A stretch of 64,000 bases of DNA from NCBI GenBank assembly GCA_028280025.1, contig JANQMO010000033.1, positions 1-64,000 of the forward strand, read 5' to 3'. The notes beneath the pieces were generated by a model. It had not been told where the DNA came from and ran no database searches. It saw nothing but the letters and a program-made list of their open reading frames with translations. The DNA comes from Chlorobium sp. GTDB taxonomy: Bacteria > Bacteroidota > Chlorobiia > Chlorobiales > Chlorobiaceae. Within the stretch, counting starts at the first letter, position 1. Every line of letters begins with the position of its first letter. The position numbers and the translations under genes were made by a program. Below are positions 18,385 through 26,620 of the stretch, one piece after another.

Positions 18385-20073
18385 TTATTGACATTCCGGG
18401 TTTTGCAAAATTGCACCTGTACTTGCCGATGTTACCATGTGCGAATAGCGGGCCAGATAGCCTTTCCTGATCTTCGGAATGAAGGCGGGAACTTCGGCAA
18501 GCCTTTTCCGGATCGTTTCATCCGAGAGATCGACAGACAGTACTCTGCTGTTCAGGTCAACAGTGATCATGTCACCGTTTCTGACAGCGGCGATCGGGCC
18601 TTTTTCGGCAGCTTCCGGCGAAACGTGACCGACACATGCGCCCCTGGAGCCGCCGGAAAAACGTCCGTCGGTGATGAGGGCGACGGTATCACCGAGACCG
18701 CGTCCCATGATAGCGCTGGTAGGGGAGAGCATTTCGGGCATTCCCGGCCCTCCTTTCGGCCCTTCGTAACGGATGACCACGACGTCTCCGGCTACGATCG
18801 TGCCATCCATGATCCCTTCTATCGCTTCGTCCTGGCTTTCGAATACCTTTGCCGGACCGGTGTGACACATCATTGCCTCACTGACGGCGGCTGTTTTCAC
18901 GACAGCCCCTTCAGGGGCGAGATTGCCGTAAAGCACGGCCAGGCCTCCGGAAAAAGAGTAGGGCGACTCGACAGGGTGAATAACGGCCGGGTCTTGTACT
19001 CTTGCGGATTCAATATTGTCCCCTAACGTCCGGCCGGTCACCGTCGGCCTCGAAAGATCGAGAAGACCATCGATTTTCGAGAGCTCACCGAGTATCGCTG
19101 ATACGCCGCCTGCACGGTCGACATCCTCGATATGCACATCATCGGTAGCCGGGCTGACCTTGCAGATGTAAGGCGTTTTCGACGACAGCTCATTGAGCTC
19201 TGCCAGATCGAATGTCATCCCGGCTTCGTTTGCGACGGCAAGGGTATGCAGGATCGTGTTGGTGCTTCCACCCATCGCAAAGTCGAGCGCGAATGCGTTC
19301 AGGAGCGATTCCCTTGAAAGAATGTCGCGGGGTTTGAGATCGTTTTGGATCAGGTCTATGATCCTTCCCGATGCTTCTCTTACAAGTTCTTCTCTTCGGG
19401 GATCGACAGCCGGAACAGTTCCGTTTCCGGGCAGGGCAAAACCGAGCGCTTCGCACAGGCAGTTCATTGAATTGGCCGTAAACATACCCGAACAGGAGCC
19501 GCAGGTCGGACAGGCATGGTTTTCAAGAACTTCAAGCTCGCTGTCACTGATTTCCCCGGTGCTGCGGCGTCCGACGCCCTCGAAAACCGAAATGAGATCC
19601 ACCGTCCGGCCTGAAGGTGTTCGGCCTTTTTTCATCGGACCGCCGGACACGAAAATGACCGGAATGTTCAGCCGGACAGCAGCCATCATCATGCCGGGCG
19701 TTATCTTGTCGCAGTTCGGTATGCACAGGAGGCCGTCAAGGCGATGGGCTTCAGCAACCGTTTCAACGCTGTCGGCTATCAGTTCCCTGCTGGCAAGTGA
19801 GTACCGCATACCTATATGCCCCATTGCGATACCGTCACAGACACCGATTGTATTGAACTCAAACGGAACGCCCCCGGCTTTTTTTATCTCTTCACTGGCG
19901 ACGCGGCCGAATTTCTGCAGGTGTGTGTGGCCCGGGATGAGCTCATTGAACGAATTGCAGATGCCGATAAACGGTTTGCTGAAATCTTCGTTTGATGTCA
20001 TTGTTCCTGTGGCTTTCAACAAGCTTCGGTGAGGAGCTTTTTGAAAGCCTTTTTTAATAATGTCAGATCTCAT
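18385..20073 (-). CDS. ilvD: dihydroxyacid dehydratase
   Basis: An iron-sulfur enzyme that dehydrates 2,3-dihydroxy-3-methyl acids to the 2-oxo acids of valine and isoleucine synthesis. Cluster and active-site residues are in CNSFNELIPGH, PNCDKITPGM and CGSCSGMFTANSMNC. Length 562 is standard. It is the first structural gene of the operon. A leader peptide frame and a hairpin separate it from the likely promoter, so its expression is probably set by branched-chain aminoacyl-tRNA supply. Confidence 0.96.
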   Translation of the reverse strand: MRSDIIKKGFQKAPHRSLLKATGTMTSNEDFSKPFIGICNSFNELIPGHTHLQKFGRVASEEIKKAGGVPFEFNTIGVCDGIAMGHIGMRYSLASRELIADSVETVAEAHRLDGLLCIPNCDKITPGMMMAAVRLNIPVIFVSGGPMKKGRTPSGRTVDLISVFEGVGRRSTGEISDSELEVLENHACPTCGSCSGMFTANSMNCLCEALGFALPGNGTVPAVDPRREELVREASGRIIDLIQNDLKPRDILSRESLLNAFALDFAMGGSTNTILHTLAVANEAGMTFDLAELNELSSKTPYICKVSPATDDVHIEDVDRAGGVSAILGELSKIDGLLDLSRPTVTGRTLGDNIESARVQDPAVIHPVESPYSFSGGLAVLYGNLAPEGAVVKTAAVSEAMMCHTGPAKVFESQDEAIEGIMDGTIVAGDVVVIRYEGPKGGPGMPEMLSPTSAIMGRGLGDTVALITDGRFSGGSRGACVGHVSPEAAEKGPIAAVRNGDMITVDLNSRVLSVDLSDETIRKRLAEVPAFIPKIRKGYLARYSHMVTSASTGAILQNPECQ

Positions 20074-20104
20074 GAAAACGGATTTTAGTCATTAAAATAC
20101 CTAT

Positions 20105-20127
20105 CCCCGGGAGCGCCGTTCCCAAGG
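20105..20127 (-). terminator. attenuator-like hairpin before ilvD
   Basis: On the minus strand CCTTGGGA pairs with TCCCGGGG (8 bp with two G-U pairs, 7-nt loop), followed by AUAGGUAUUUUAAUG, a weak U stretch. It lies 32 nt before the ilvD ATG and about 58 nt after the leader stop. Upstream leader RNA carries other short pairings, including ACCTGT/ACAGGT over the control codons. A terminator/antiterminator switch is inferred, not shown. Confidence 0.5.
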
Positions 20128-20184
20128 CCAATGACAGATGATTTTCAAACTGGAAGAGCTGTTGGACAAGGGACCGGAACACCA

Positions 20185-20355
20185 TCAGGGCACAAGAATA
20201 CCCACCTGTAACATGATCACAGGTACAAGAATTCCGATCCTGCTTGTAAAAAGGACGGTTGATTGGCGGGATGATTCTGTTCCGGCATCGAACGGGGTCG
20301 GGACGTTTGATCCTTCTATTGAACGGCCGCTCTTATGATGGATAGATTCCGGCAT
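20185..20355 (-). CDS. branched-chain amino acid leader peptide of the ilv-leu operon
   Basis: A short frame ending 111 bp before ilvD. Its C-terminal 18 residues read RIGILVPVIMLQVGILVP: 11 of the last 17 residues are Ile, Leu or Val, directly before the stop at 20185-20187. Such regulatory codon runs are the hallmark of transcription attenuation at ilv and leu operons. The start is uncertain: ATG 20355 gives 56 residues, TTG 20391 gives 68, and neither has a good ribosome binding site. The opposite strand also has an open frame here, but it lacks any such bias. Function is inferred from composition, position and the following hairpin. Confidence 0.6.
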   Translation of the reverse strand: MPESIHHKSGRSIEGSNVPTPFDAGTESSRQSTVLFTSRIGILVPVIMLQVGILVP

Positions 20356-20404
20356 CGAAGTGCTGCTGTCAGGCAAATGTGTTGTATGCAAATGAATATG
20401 TTTT

Positions 20405-20440
20405 TCAAATATATATATTCACCTGTTCATACGCAAACAA
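20405..20440 (-). promoter_or_regulatory. sigma70-like promoter for the ilv-leu operon
   Basis: On the minus strand TTGTTT (20435-20440) and TATATA (20412-20417) are separated by exactly 17 bp, upstream of the leader peptide and ilvD. Transcription would start near 20405. This is the best match in the interval; the surrounding AT-richness lowers certainty. Confidence 0.5.
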
Positions 20441-20603
20441 TGGATGAATAGTTTCCTGCCTTTTGTTGTTGCCGAAGCGATGAAAAAAGGATTGAGGGAG
20501 GGGAATATTTGCCCGAATAAGGTTTCCCCGGGTGTTTTTTTCCTGTATTTTGCGTTAATTATACGTAGCTCAGACTGGTTTTGAAACCGAACAAGTATGC
20601 AAT

Positions 20604-22178
20604 ATGATGTATCTGCAGACTCCCAGCCCGGCTGATCTCCCTGTTTTTTTCATGTTTTTCGGAATTCTGACTCTCTTTCTGCTCGCCTTCGAGGTTCTTG
20701 CACGAAACACCCCTGTTAACGGGTTCGTTCTGAGAAAAGTACTGCATCTGGGCCTCGGGCTTCTTCTGTTTTTTTTCCCTGTTTTTTTTGCATCGAATTT
20801 TTATCCGGTTGTTCTGTCGCTCATATTTCTTGCTGTGAATACAGCCGGCATCCATTTCAGGCTGCTTAAGGTGCTTGGCGGGGAAAACGAGTGCAACATG
20901 AGAGGGGAAAAAGTGCTGGCGGGTTATGGCCCGGCGCTTCTGCCGCTCGCCTTTATTGTCCTCGTTCTGTTTTTGTGGGAGAGCCACTCATGGATTCTCC
21001 GTGCGTCCATACTTGTTGCAGGTGTCGCAGATGCCCTTGCAGCTCTTGTCGGCGGTTCTCTCGGGAAGGTTCATATCGAAAGCCTGACAAAAAGCAGAAA
21101 GACCATAGAAGGTTCCGTGACAATGTTCGTCTCGAGTCTTGTTCTTCTTGGTCTCTGTTTTTACCTGTTCAGGGAGAGTTTCGGCGACATCCTTTCTTAT
21201 GCCGGCTGGCCGGAGCTTCTTGCGCTCATTCTACTTCTCTCTCTTGTCGCGACTGCAGTTGAAGCGCTTCTTTCAAAAGGATTTGACAATCTGTTCATCC
21301 CTTTTGCCATTTCCTATGTGCTTTACGTTATCGACTCGGGTACGAATGGTATCATTCTGCAGGGATTTCTCCTGGGCGGCATGTTTGCCTTTCTCCTTGC
21401 AGTGTTTTCCATCAAGGTGAAATTTCTCAACAATAGCGGGGCTACGGCAACGTTTCTTCTCGGAACGACAATTTTCGGTATAGGAGGAGTTGTGTGGACG
21501 GTGCCGCTCTTGACGTTTTACCTGCTTTCCTCCGTTCTGTCAAAAGTCGGCAAAAAAAGAAAGGCCAGGTTCGATCTGGTTTTCGAAAAAGGTTCTCAGC
21601 GTGATGCGGGTCAGGTCATCGCAAACGGGGGTATTGCGTGGCTCGTCATGATCATGTATTCCCTGACTGGTGAACCGGCATATTTTTTTGCTTACCTTGG
21701 AACGCTGGCGGCTGTTCAGTCCGATACATGGGCAACGGAAATCGGGACAATGTGGCCGAACCCCAAAGCAAGGCTTATCACAACCATGAAACCTGTTCCT
21801 GTCGGTACTTCGGGAGGGGTATCGGTTCCCGGTACGATGGGGGCGTTTATCGGGGCACTCCTGATCTGTGCCAGCGCCGTTGTGTTACAGGTTGCCTGGG
21901 TTCTTGATTACGGTGTGGTTCAATCATTCGTTCTTATCGGTTTTTCCGGACTTCTTGCCAGCCTTGTCGACAGTTTTTTTGGTGCAACCGTTCAGGCGCA
22001 GTATTATGATCCTGTAAGGGAAAAAGTGACGGAACGAACGCATAGTTTCAAGAGCGACGGCACCGTTGTAAAAAACAATCTCATCAAAGGGTATCACTAT
22101 ATAAACAACGATGTTGTCAATACGCTCTGTGCTTTATCCGGATGCGCGCTGGCATTTATCTTTTCCCAGAGTATCTGA
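20604..22178 (+). CDS. two-domain membrane protein: phytol kinase-like (VTE5) fused to DUF92 phytyl-phosphate kinase-like (VTE6)
   Basis: A 524-residue polytopic membrane protein. The N-terminal half (to about 230) looks like the dolichol/phytol kinase and CTP-transferase fold: LRKVLHLGLG, then ADALAALVGGSLGK and SRKTIEGSVTMF. The C-terminal half (about 255-524) matches DUF92: LNNSGATATFLLGT, QSDTWATEIG, PVPVGTSGGVS and DSFFGATVQ. In plants these are separate proteins, VTE5 and VTE6, that convert phytol to phytyl phosphate and then phytyl diphosphate. A fusion would do both steps, salvaging chlorophyll-derived alcohols. Substrate is inferred; farnesol or another prenol is possible in this group. 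Confidence 0.72.
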   Translation: MMYLQTPSPADLPVFFMFFGILTLFLLAFEVLARNTPVNGFVLRKVLHLGLGLLLFFFPVFFASNFYPVVLSLIFLAVNTAGIHFRLLKVLGGENECNMRGEKVLAGYGPALLPLAFIVLVLFLWESHSWILRASILVAGVADALAALVGGSLGKVHIESLTKSRKTIEGSVTMFVSSLVLLGLCFYLFRESFGDILSYAGWPELLALILLLSLVATAVEALLSKGFDNLFIPFAISYVLYVIDSGTNGIILQGFLLGGMFAFLLAVFSIKVKFLNNSGATATFLLGTTIFGIGGVVWTVPLLTFYLLSSVLSKVGKKRKARFDLVFEKGSQRDAGQVIANGGIAWLVMIMYSLTGEPAYFFAYLGTLAAVQSDTWATEIGTMWPNPKARLITTMKPVPVGTSGGVSVPGTMGAFIGALLICASAVVLQVAWVLDYGVVQSFVLIGFSGLLASLVDSFFGATVQAQYYDPVREKVTERTHSFKSDGTVVKNNLIKGYHYINNDVVNTLCALSGCALAFIFSQSI

Positions 22179-22209
22179 CGTTATTATCGAACCATAAATC
22201 CATATATCC

Positions 22210-22872
22210 ATGTTTTCTTCCAGGATCGGCTTTTTTTCGCTGCTCGCTGATACAGGACCGGTTGTTCTTTTTGTGCTTTGCCTGCTCCTCTTTTTTTCTG
22301 TGCTTTCATGGGCAATCATTCTGATGAAAGCCGGGCGTATCGGAAAAGCAGCGAATGAGTCGAGAGGTTTCCTGGAATTTTTTTTTGAAGAGCCTGGTAT
22401 TGACAAAGTTTTCGGTGAAACTGAGCACTACGGCAAAGGTTCTCTTGCAAGGGTTTTCAGAGCCGCTTACATCGAATATCGCGGCCTTGGCTACCTCAAG
22501 GATCGTGCCAGGATCGAGGAGCGTGTCGCAAGGGCTTTGCGGCGCGAGGCCAACGAAGAGATCAGGGCTCTTTCCCGGTATGTGCCGTTTCTTGCGACAG
22601 TGGGAAACACGGCTCCTTTTATCGGTCTTTTCGGAACGGTCTGGGGGATCATGAACTCTTTTATGAGCATCGGTACGTCACAGTCGGCTTCGCTGGCAAC
22701 GGTCGCTCCTGGGATTGCAGAGGCTCTTGTCGCAACAGCCGCAGGTCTTGCTGCAGCAATTCCTTCTGTCATTGCGTATAATTTCTTTACGCAGAAGATC
22801 AACGCAATAGAGCGCGATCTGGAAGATTTTTCAGGCGAATTTCTAAAAGTTATTCTCAATGAAGTCCGATGA
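22210..22872 (+). CDS. tolQ: TolQ/ExbB-type proton channel subunit
   Basis: An inner-membrane MotA/TolQ/ExbB-family protein that with TolR forms the proton-driven motor energising TolA for outer-membrane constriction and stability. It has a first membrane helix near 18-38, a cytoplasmic loop with basic helix, and two more helices with the signature VGNTAPFIGLFGTVWGIMNSF and APGIAEALVATAAGLAAAIP. Length 220 is typical. It overlaps tolR by 14 bp, and the downstream tolA/tolB/pal genes favour TolQ over ExbB. Confidence 0.92.
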   Translation: MFSSRIGFFSLLADTGPVVLFVLCLLLFFSVLSWAIILMKAGRIGKAANESRGFLEFFFEEPGIDKVFGETEHYGKGSLARVFRAAYIEYRGLGYLKDRARIEERVARALRREANEEIRALSRYVPFLATVGNTAPFIGLFGTVWGIMNSFMSIGTSQSASLATVAPGIAEALVATAAGLAAAIPSVIAYNFFTQKINAIERDLEDFSGEFLKVILNEVR

Positions 22873-23326
22873 CGTCCTGAAAAAAAGCAGTTCCAGATCG
22901 AGCCGGCTTATGAGTGACATCAATGTCACTCCGTTTGTCGATGTAATGCTCGTTCTTTTGATCATTTTTATGGTGACGGCTCCCATGATGATTCATGGCG
23001 TCAAAGTAGAGACACCCGAGACAACACATGATAAAATCGATGTCGAACCGGAGGCCCTTGTCGTAAGCGTCGACAAGGAAAAGAGGGTATTTATCAATGA
23101 ATACCAGCTGGCACCTGAAGAACTGCAGGAAAGGCTTCCTGACATCATCGATATCAATTCGGCAGGAGAAGTGTATTTGAAGGCGGATAAGTCTCTTTCT
23201 TACGGCTTCGTAATGTTTGTCATGGCGCAGATCAGGGATGCTGGTGTGGACAAGATAGGGATGGTTACCGAGCCGGGTCGGCTCAAGCAGAAAGATGCAG
23301 GTAATAATAATGACGAGAATGAGTAG
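22859..23326 (+). CDS. tolR: TolR/ExbD-type motor subunit
   Basis: A 155-residue protein with one N-terminal membrane helix (MLVLLIIFMVTAP, about 29-41) whose Asp in NVTPFVDVMLV (D28) is the proton-binding residue of the family. The periplasmic domain (about 60-140) ends in QIRDAGVDKIGMVTEP, a TolR/ExbD signature. It works with TolQ and TolA. Start ATG 22859 lies inside the end of tolQ and its end overlaps the next gene. Confidence 0.92.
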   Translation: MKSDDVLKKSSSRSSRLMSDINVTPFVDVMLVLLIIFMVTAPMMIHGVKVETPETTHDKIDVEPEALVVSVDKEKRVFINEYQLAPEELQERLPDIIDINSAGEVYLKADKSLSYGFVMFVMAQIRDAGVDKIGMVTEPGRLKQKDAGNNNDENE

Positions 23327-24137
23327 CGGTGATGAGCGGGAACCGGAAAACAGCCGATTGGTCACAGCGTTTACCATATCCTGTATTTTGCATCTCGTGT
23401 TTTTTTCGGCCCTCCTGTATCTGCAGTATCGTGCCGCAGAGGAGCGTCGTGAATTCACGGCAATCGATGTAAGTCTCGTCGCTCTGCCGGGACCGGGTTC
23501 CCCCGAAAAACCTGATAAGGAACTGGAAGAACTATCGGTTCCGGAGCCTGAACCCAAACCCGAACCTGAACCTGAACCGATTCCGGAAGAACCTCCTGAA
23601 AAAACGAAAGCGCCTGAAAAGAAGGCGCCGCCGGAAATAAAAGAGCCCAAAAAGGTTCCCGACAAGCTTGTCGAGAAAAAAAAGAAGCCTGAAGAGGAGA
23701 AACCGAAAAAGCAGTTGGGGGATTTTGAAAAAACTCTTGAGAGACTGAGAAAACAGGTTCAGGAGGGTCCTCCTTCAGATCTTTATAAACGTTCCGGTCC
23801 CGGCAGATTCGGTCCGGGTGATGGTGACTATGGAGCACCTCTCAGCGCCAGAGAGCAATACCTTGTGGAAGTTGTGACGATTATTCGTCAGAACTGGTCG
23901 TTCACGCCCCAGCTGATCCGTGAAAGGGGGAAGGTCAAGACGTATGTCGCATTGACGATAGAAACGGGAGGCGTCATCAGCGATATCATGATTGATCGGG
24001 GCTCGATCAGCAGTTATTTTGATGATACGGTAATCAAGGCGATTGAAAAATCTTCGCCCCTTCCGCCTGTTCCCATGAGTGTCGATAATAAAGCGTTGCG
24101 TATAGGACTGGCTTTTACCCCGGAAGGAATAGAATGA
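23310..24137 (+). CDS. tolA: TolA/TonB-like energy transducer
   Basis: A periplasm-spanning protein: N-terminal cytoplasmic tail, one membrane helix (AFTISCILHLVFFSALLYL), a long Pro/Glu/Lys-rich linker (about 70-155, PEPEPKPEPEP and PEKKAPPE), then a C-terminal TonB/TolA domain (QYLVEVVTIIRQNWSF). It would carry force from TolQR to TolB and Pal. Three in-frame ATGs exist at 23295, 23310 and 23319; 23310 is best spaced from AGGT. The linker makes the length variable in this family. Confidence 0.85.
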   Translation: MTRMSSGDEREPENSRLVTAFTISCILHLVFFSALLYLQYRAAEERREFTAIDVSLVALPGPGSPEKPDKELEELSVPEPEPKPEPEPEPIPEEPPEKTKAPEKKAPPEIKEPKKVPDKLVEKKKKPEEEKPKKQLGDFEKTLERLRKQVQEGPPSDLYKRSGPGRFGPGDGDYGAPLSAREQYLVEVVTIIRQNWSFTPQLIRERGKVKTYVALTIETGGVISDIMIDRGSISSYFDDTVIKAIEKSSPLPPVPMSVDNKALRIGLAFTPEGIE

Positions 24138-24163
24138 CTGTTTTTTCCCTGTAAGGAGCAGTA

Positions 24164-24220
24164 ATGATGGTTGTTGGTAAAATGATGGAAAATGACCTTG
24201 TAAATGAAACGGTGTGTTGA
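24164..24220 (+). CDS. possible 18-residue leader peptide before tolB
   Basis: A textbook ribosome binding site (AAGGAG, 24153-24158) stands 5 bp before two ATGs that open an 18-codon frame (MMVVGKMMENDLVNETVC) ending at 24220. It lies between tolA and tolB in a 176-bp gap. No known motif. It could be a translated leader or a degenerate remnant. Confidence 0.3.
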   Translation: MMVVGKMMENDLVNETVC

Positions 24221-24313
24221 TTACTTTCGTTATTGGTGAGATGTAACGCAAAGGTTGATGCTGTGCGGTTAAGGGATGCGTCTCAGGCAAACAGGCCGAC
24301 AGGAATTTTTTAT

Positions 24314-25660
24314 ATGGATATGAATAAACCCAGTTTGTTGTATCGGACTTTACTTGTTTTCGCGCTTTATATGGCGGTATTTCCGGCATTACTTACGGCG
24401 GAACCTGTAAAAGAGTATATCAAAATCTCCAAAGAGGGCGTAAAGAGGATTCCTCTTGTTTTGAAAAATCTCGATACAGAAAAGAGCAAGAGCAAAAAAT
24501 ACGCATCGGAAATTGATGCGATAGTCAACAGAGGACTTGGTTTTACAGGTCTTTTTGCCATTATCAAGGCGCCGCTGAATATTATTTCCGGCGGAGATCT
24601 CTATCAGGCCGGGAAAAGAAATATTAATTTTGCCGCGCTGAGTTCGGTTGGCGCCGAAGTCTATGCCGGAGGGATTCTCGATAAAAAGGGGAGTACTCTC
24701 AGGATGGATATGGAGGTGTATGATGCTCTGACCGGCAAACTTCTCATGAGAAAACTCTATGAGGGTGACAAGGATAATCTCAGAAAGCTGGCACACAGAT
24801 TTTGCGGCGATCTTGTGAAAATGTTTACGGGAAAGCCTTCTATTTTTGAAAGCAAGATCGCGTTTGTTCAGCAATCAGGCGGAAAGAAAGAAATTTACCT
24901 GGCTGAATTTGACGGTTACGGTGCTGTCGTGGTAACCAGATCCGGCGGGTTGGCGCTGACTCCGGCACTTTCCCCCGATGGCCGCAAGCTTGCATATCTG
25001 ACCTATACCGGGGGAAAACCGGATCTGCAGATAAAAGACCTTGCTACAGATGCGATTGTCTCGGTAAAAAGAAAAGGCGTTAAAATCGATCCTGCATGGA
25101 GAAACGGTACGGCAGAGCTTGCAACGACGTTTTCATTCGACGGTAATCAGGAGTTATACCTGCTGCGGGACAACGGAACAATTACGCGCCGGTTGACAAG
25201 GCATGGTATGATAGATGTATCGCCTACATTCTCACCTGACGGCAGAAAAATGGCTTTTGTTTCGTCGCGGCACGGATCCCCGCAGATATTTATTCTTGAC
25301 CTCGTTTCCGGGTCGGTAAAGCGCCTTACCTATGAAGGAAAATATAATACACAGCCCTCCTGGTCGCCCGTTGGAGATAAAATTGCATTTACTACTATGC
25401 AAAAGAGTGGGGAAATCAATATATTTACAGTAAATGCTGATGGAACAGGGTTGAGGCAGTTGACTTACAGGGCCAGGCATAACGAGGCACCTAGTTGGTC
25501 CCCCGATGGAACAATGATCATGTTCAGTTCTGACAGAAGCGGCGGGAAAAAACTGTATGTCATGAATGCCGATGGGCGTAACCAGAGAAGTTTAGGGCTT
25601 GGGGGTCAGCAGATGCAACCCAGTTGGTCAACATTTCAATTGAAAAGCAGTTCCTACTAA
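24314..25660 (+). CDS. tolB: TolB periplasmic beta-propeller
   Basis: Periplasmic component of Tol-Pal that binds Pal and TolA. ATG 24314 is chosen because AGGAA sits 8 bp upstream and the product begins with a signal peptide (MDMNKPSLLYRTLLVFALYM, cleavage near LLTAEP). The N-terminal D1 domain (about 35-170) is followed by WD40-like propeller repeats, each with an SPDG- or SPVG-type turn: ALSPDGRKLAYL, TFSPDGRKMAFV, WSPVGDKIAF and WSPDGTMIMF. Length 448 fits the family. Confidence 0.93.
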   Translation: MDMNKPSLLYRTLLVFALYMAVFPALLTAEPVKEYIKISKEGVKRIPLVLKNLDTEKSKSKKYASEIDAIVNRGLGFTGLFAIIKAPLNIISGGDLYQAGKRNINFAALSSVGAEVYAGGILDKKGSTLRMDMEVYDALTGKLLMRKLYEGDKDNLRKLAHRFCGDLVKMFTGKPSIFESKIAFVQQSGGKKEIYLAEFDGYGAVVVTRSGGLALTPALSPDGRKLAYLTYTGGKPDLQIKDLATDAIVSVKRKGVKIDPAWRNGTAELATTFSFDGNQELYLLRDNGTITRRLTRHGMIDVSPTFSPDGRKMAFVSSRHGSPQIFILDLVSGSVKRLTYEGKYNTQPSWSPVGDKIAFTTMQKSGEINIFTVNADGTGLRQLTYRARHNEAPSWSPDGTMIMFSSDRSGGKKLYVMNADGRNQRSLGLGGQQMQPSWSTFQLKSSSY

Positions 25661-25680
25661 CCTAAATAACAGGGGGAAAG

Positions 25681-25845
25681 ATGAAAAACGTACTCAAACA
25701 TCTGTCTAAAATTCTTGTTATCCCGTCGATGCTTTTTGTCATCGGCTGTTGCTGTGAAGAGGTCGTTGTTCCGACTCCAATGCCTGAGCCCGAGCCGGCA
25801 CCGATTATGCCTCCTCCGGAACCGATGGTCGAGCCAAGAGGATAA
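25681..25845 (+). CDS. 54-residue proline-rich lipoprotein related to the Pal N-terminus
   Basis: Begins behind a strong ribosome binding site (GGGGGA) 21 bp after tolB. The signal MKNVLKHLSKILVIPSMLFVIGCCCEE has a lipobox ending in VIGC and closely resembles the signal of the following Pal (SLIVPSLLFVIGCSTC). The mature part is a short Pro/Glu-rich tail (PTPMPEPEPAPIMPPPEP) and ends at 25845 with no OmpA domain. It looks like a duplicated Pal start retained as a mini-lipoprotein. Too short to be found by most gene callers; role unknown. Confidence 0.75.
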   Translation: MKNVLKHLSKILVIPSMLFVIGCCCEEVVVPTPMPEPEPAPIMPPPEPMVEPRG

Positions 25846-26060
25846 GACAAAAAACTTGCCATTGTACCGCGAGCCGGCTTTCCAGGCCGGCTTCGGTATG
25901 GTGGTATAGTGTCGGTGACTGAATAAGAACATGTTTATGGGCATTTGTCTATTTTAATGCGCATGGTTGTTCTTTTGTTGATATGAATTTTGAGCCGGTG
26001 ACGAACGGAGGTCATCTGTACTTCATTGTATTTCGGATCATAAATTAAAAAGTCGCGATA

Positions 26061-26543
26061 ATGAAAGCACTAAAATTCCTTTTAAGGAGCCTCATTGTCC
26101 CCTCCTTGTTGTTTGTTATCGGTTGCTCGACATGTTGTAAGGAAGCGGTTGTTGCTCCGCCGCCGCCACCACCACCGTCGCCGCCGCCTTCAGCTTCTGT
26201 TGTTCCTGTGGGCACAGAGTTGGGAGATGTCTTTTTCGCTTTTGACAGTGCTGTTCTCAGTACGGCATCTGAAAGTCAGCTCAATGACAATGTTCAGTGG
26301 ATGAACGACAATCCTTCGGCAAGTGTCGTCATCGAAGGTCATTGTGATGAAAGAGGGACGGACGAGTATAATATTGCCCTGGGTGAAAGAAGAGCGGAAA
26401 CGGCAAAAAATTATATGGCAAATGCAGGCGTCGATCCTTCACGTATGCAGACGGTGAGTTATGGTGAAGAGCGTCCTTTTGATCCTGGACACGATGAAGA
26501 TGCGTGGGCCAAGAACAGAAGGGCTCATTTTGCGGTCAAGTAA
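26061..26543 (+). CDS. pal: peptidoglycan-associated lipoprotein Pal, copy 1
   Basis: An outer-membrane lipoprotein whose OmpA-like domain binds peptidoglycan and links the envelope layers with TolB. The lipobox is LFVIGC, followed by a run of prolines as a flexible linker. The OmpA/Pal domain (about 60-160) has VFFAFDSAVLS, VVIEGHCDERGTDEYN, LGERRAETAKNYM and KNRRAHFAVK. Length 160 is normal. A good terminator follows, separating it from the second copy. Confidence 0.93.
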   Translation: MKALKFLLRSLIVPSLLFVIGCSTCCKEAVVAPPPPPPPSPPPSASVVPVGTELGDVFFAFDSAVLSTASESQLNDNVQWMNDNPSASVVIEGHCDERGTDEYNIALGERRAETAKNYMANAGVDPSRMQTVSYGEERPFDPGHDEDAWAKNRRAHFAVK

Positions 26544-26562
26544 ATTGCGTTGTTTCGTTGTC

Positions 26563-26595
26563 AAGGGCATGCAGTTTACTGTTTGCCCTTTTTTT
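26563..26595 (+). terminator. rho-independent terminator after pal copy 1
   Basis: AAGGGCA, a 14-nt loop, TGCCCTT and a T run reaching 26595. It ends the tolQ-to-pal transcription unit on the plus strand. Confidence 0.85.
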
Positions 26596-26620
26596 ATAAA
26601 TATCTGAAAGTGACTGTGCC

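Noticed and set aside
20138..20338. Plus-strand 66-codon frame over the ilv leader
   Set aside because: No ribosome binding site or motif; the minus-strand frame has the Ile/Leu/Val run expected of an attenuator.
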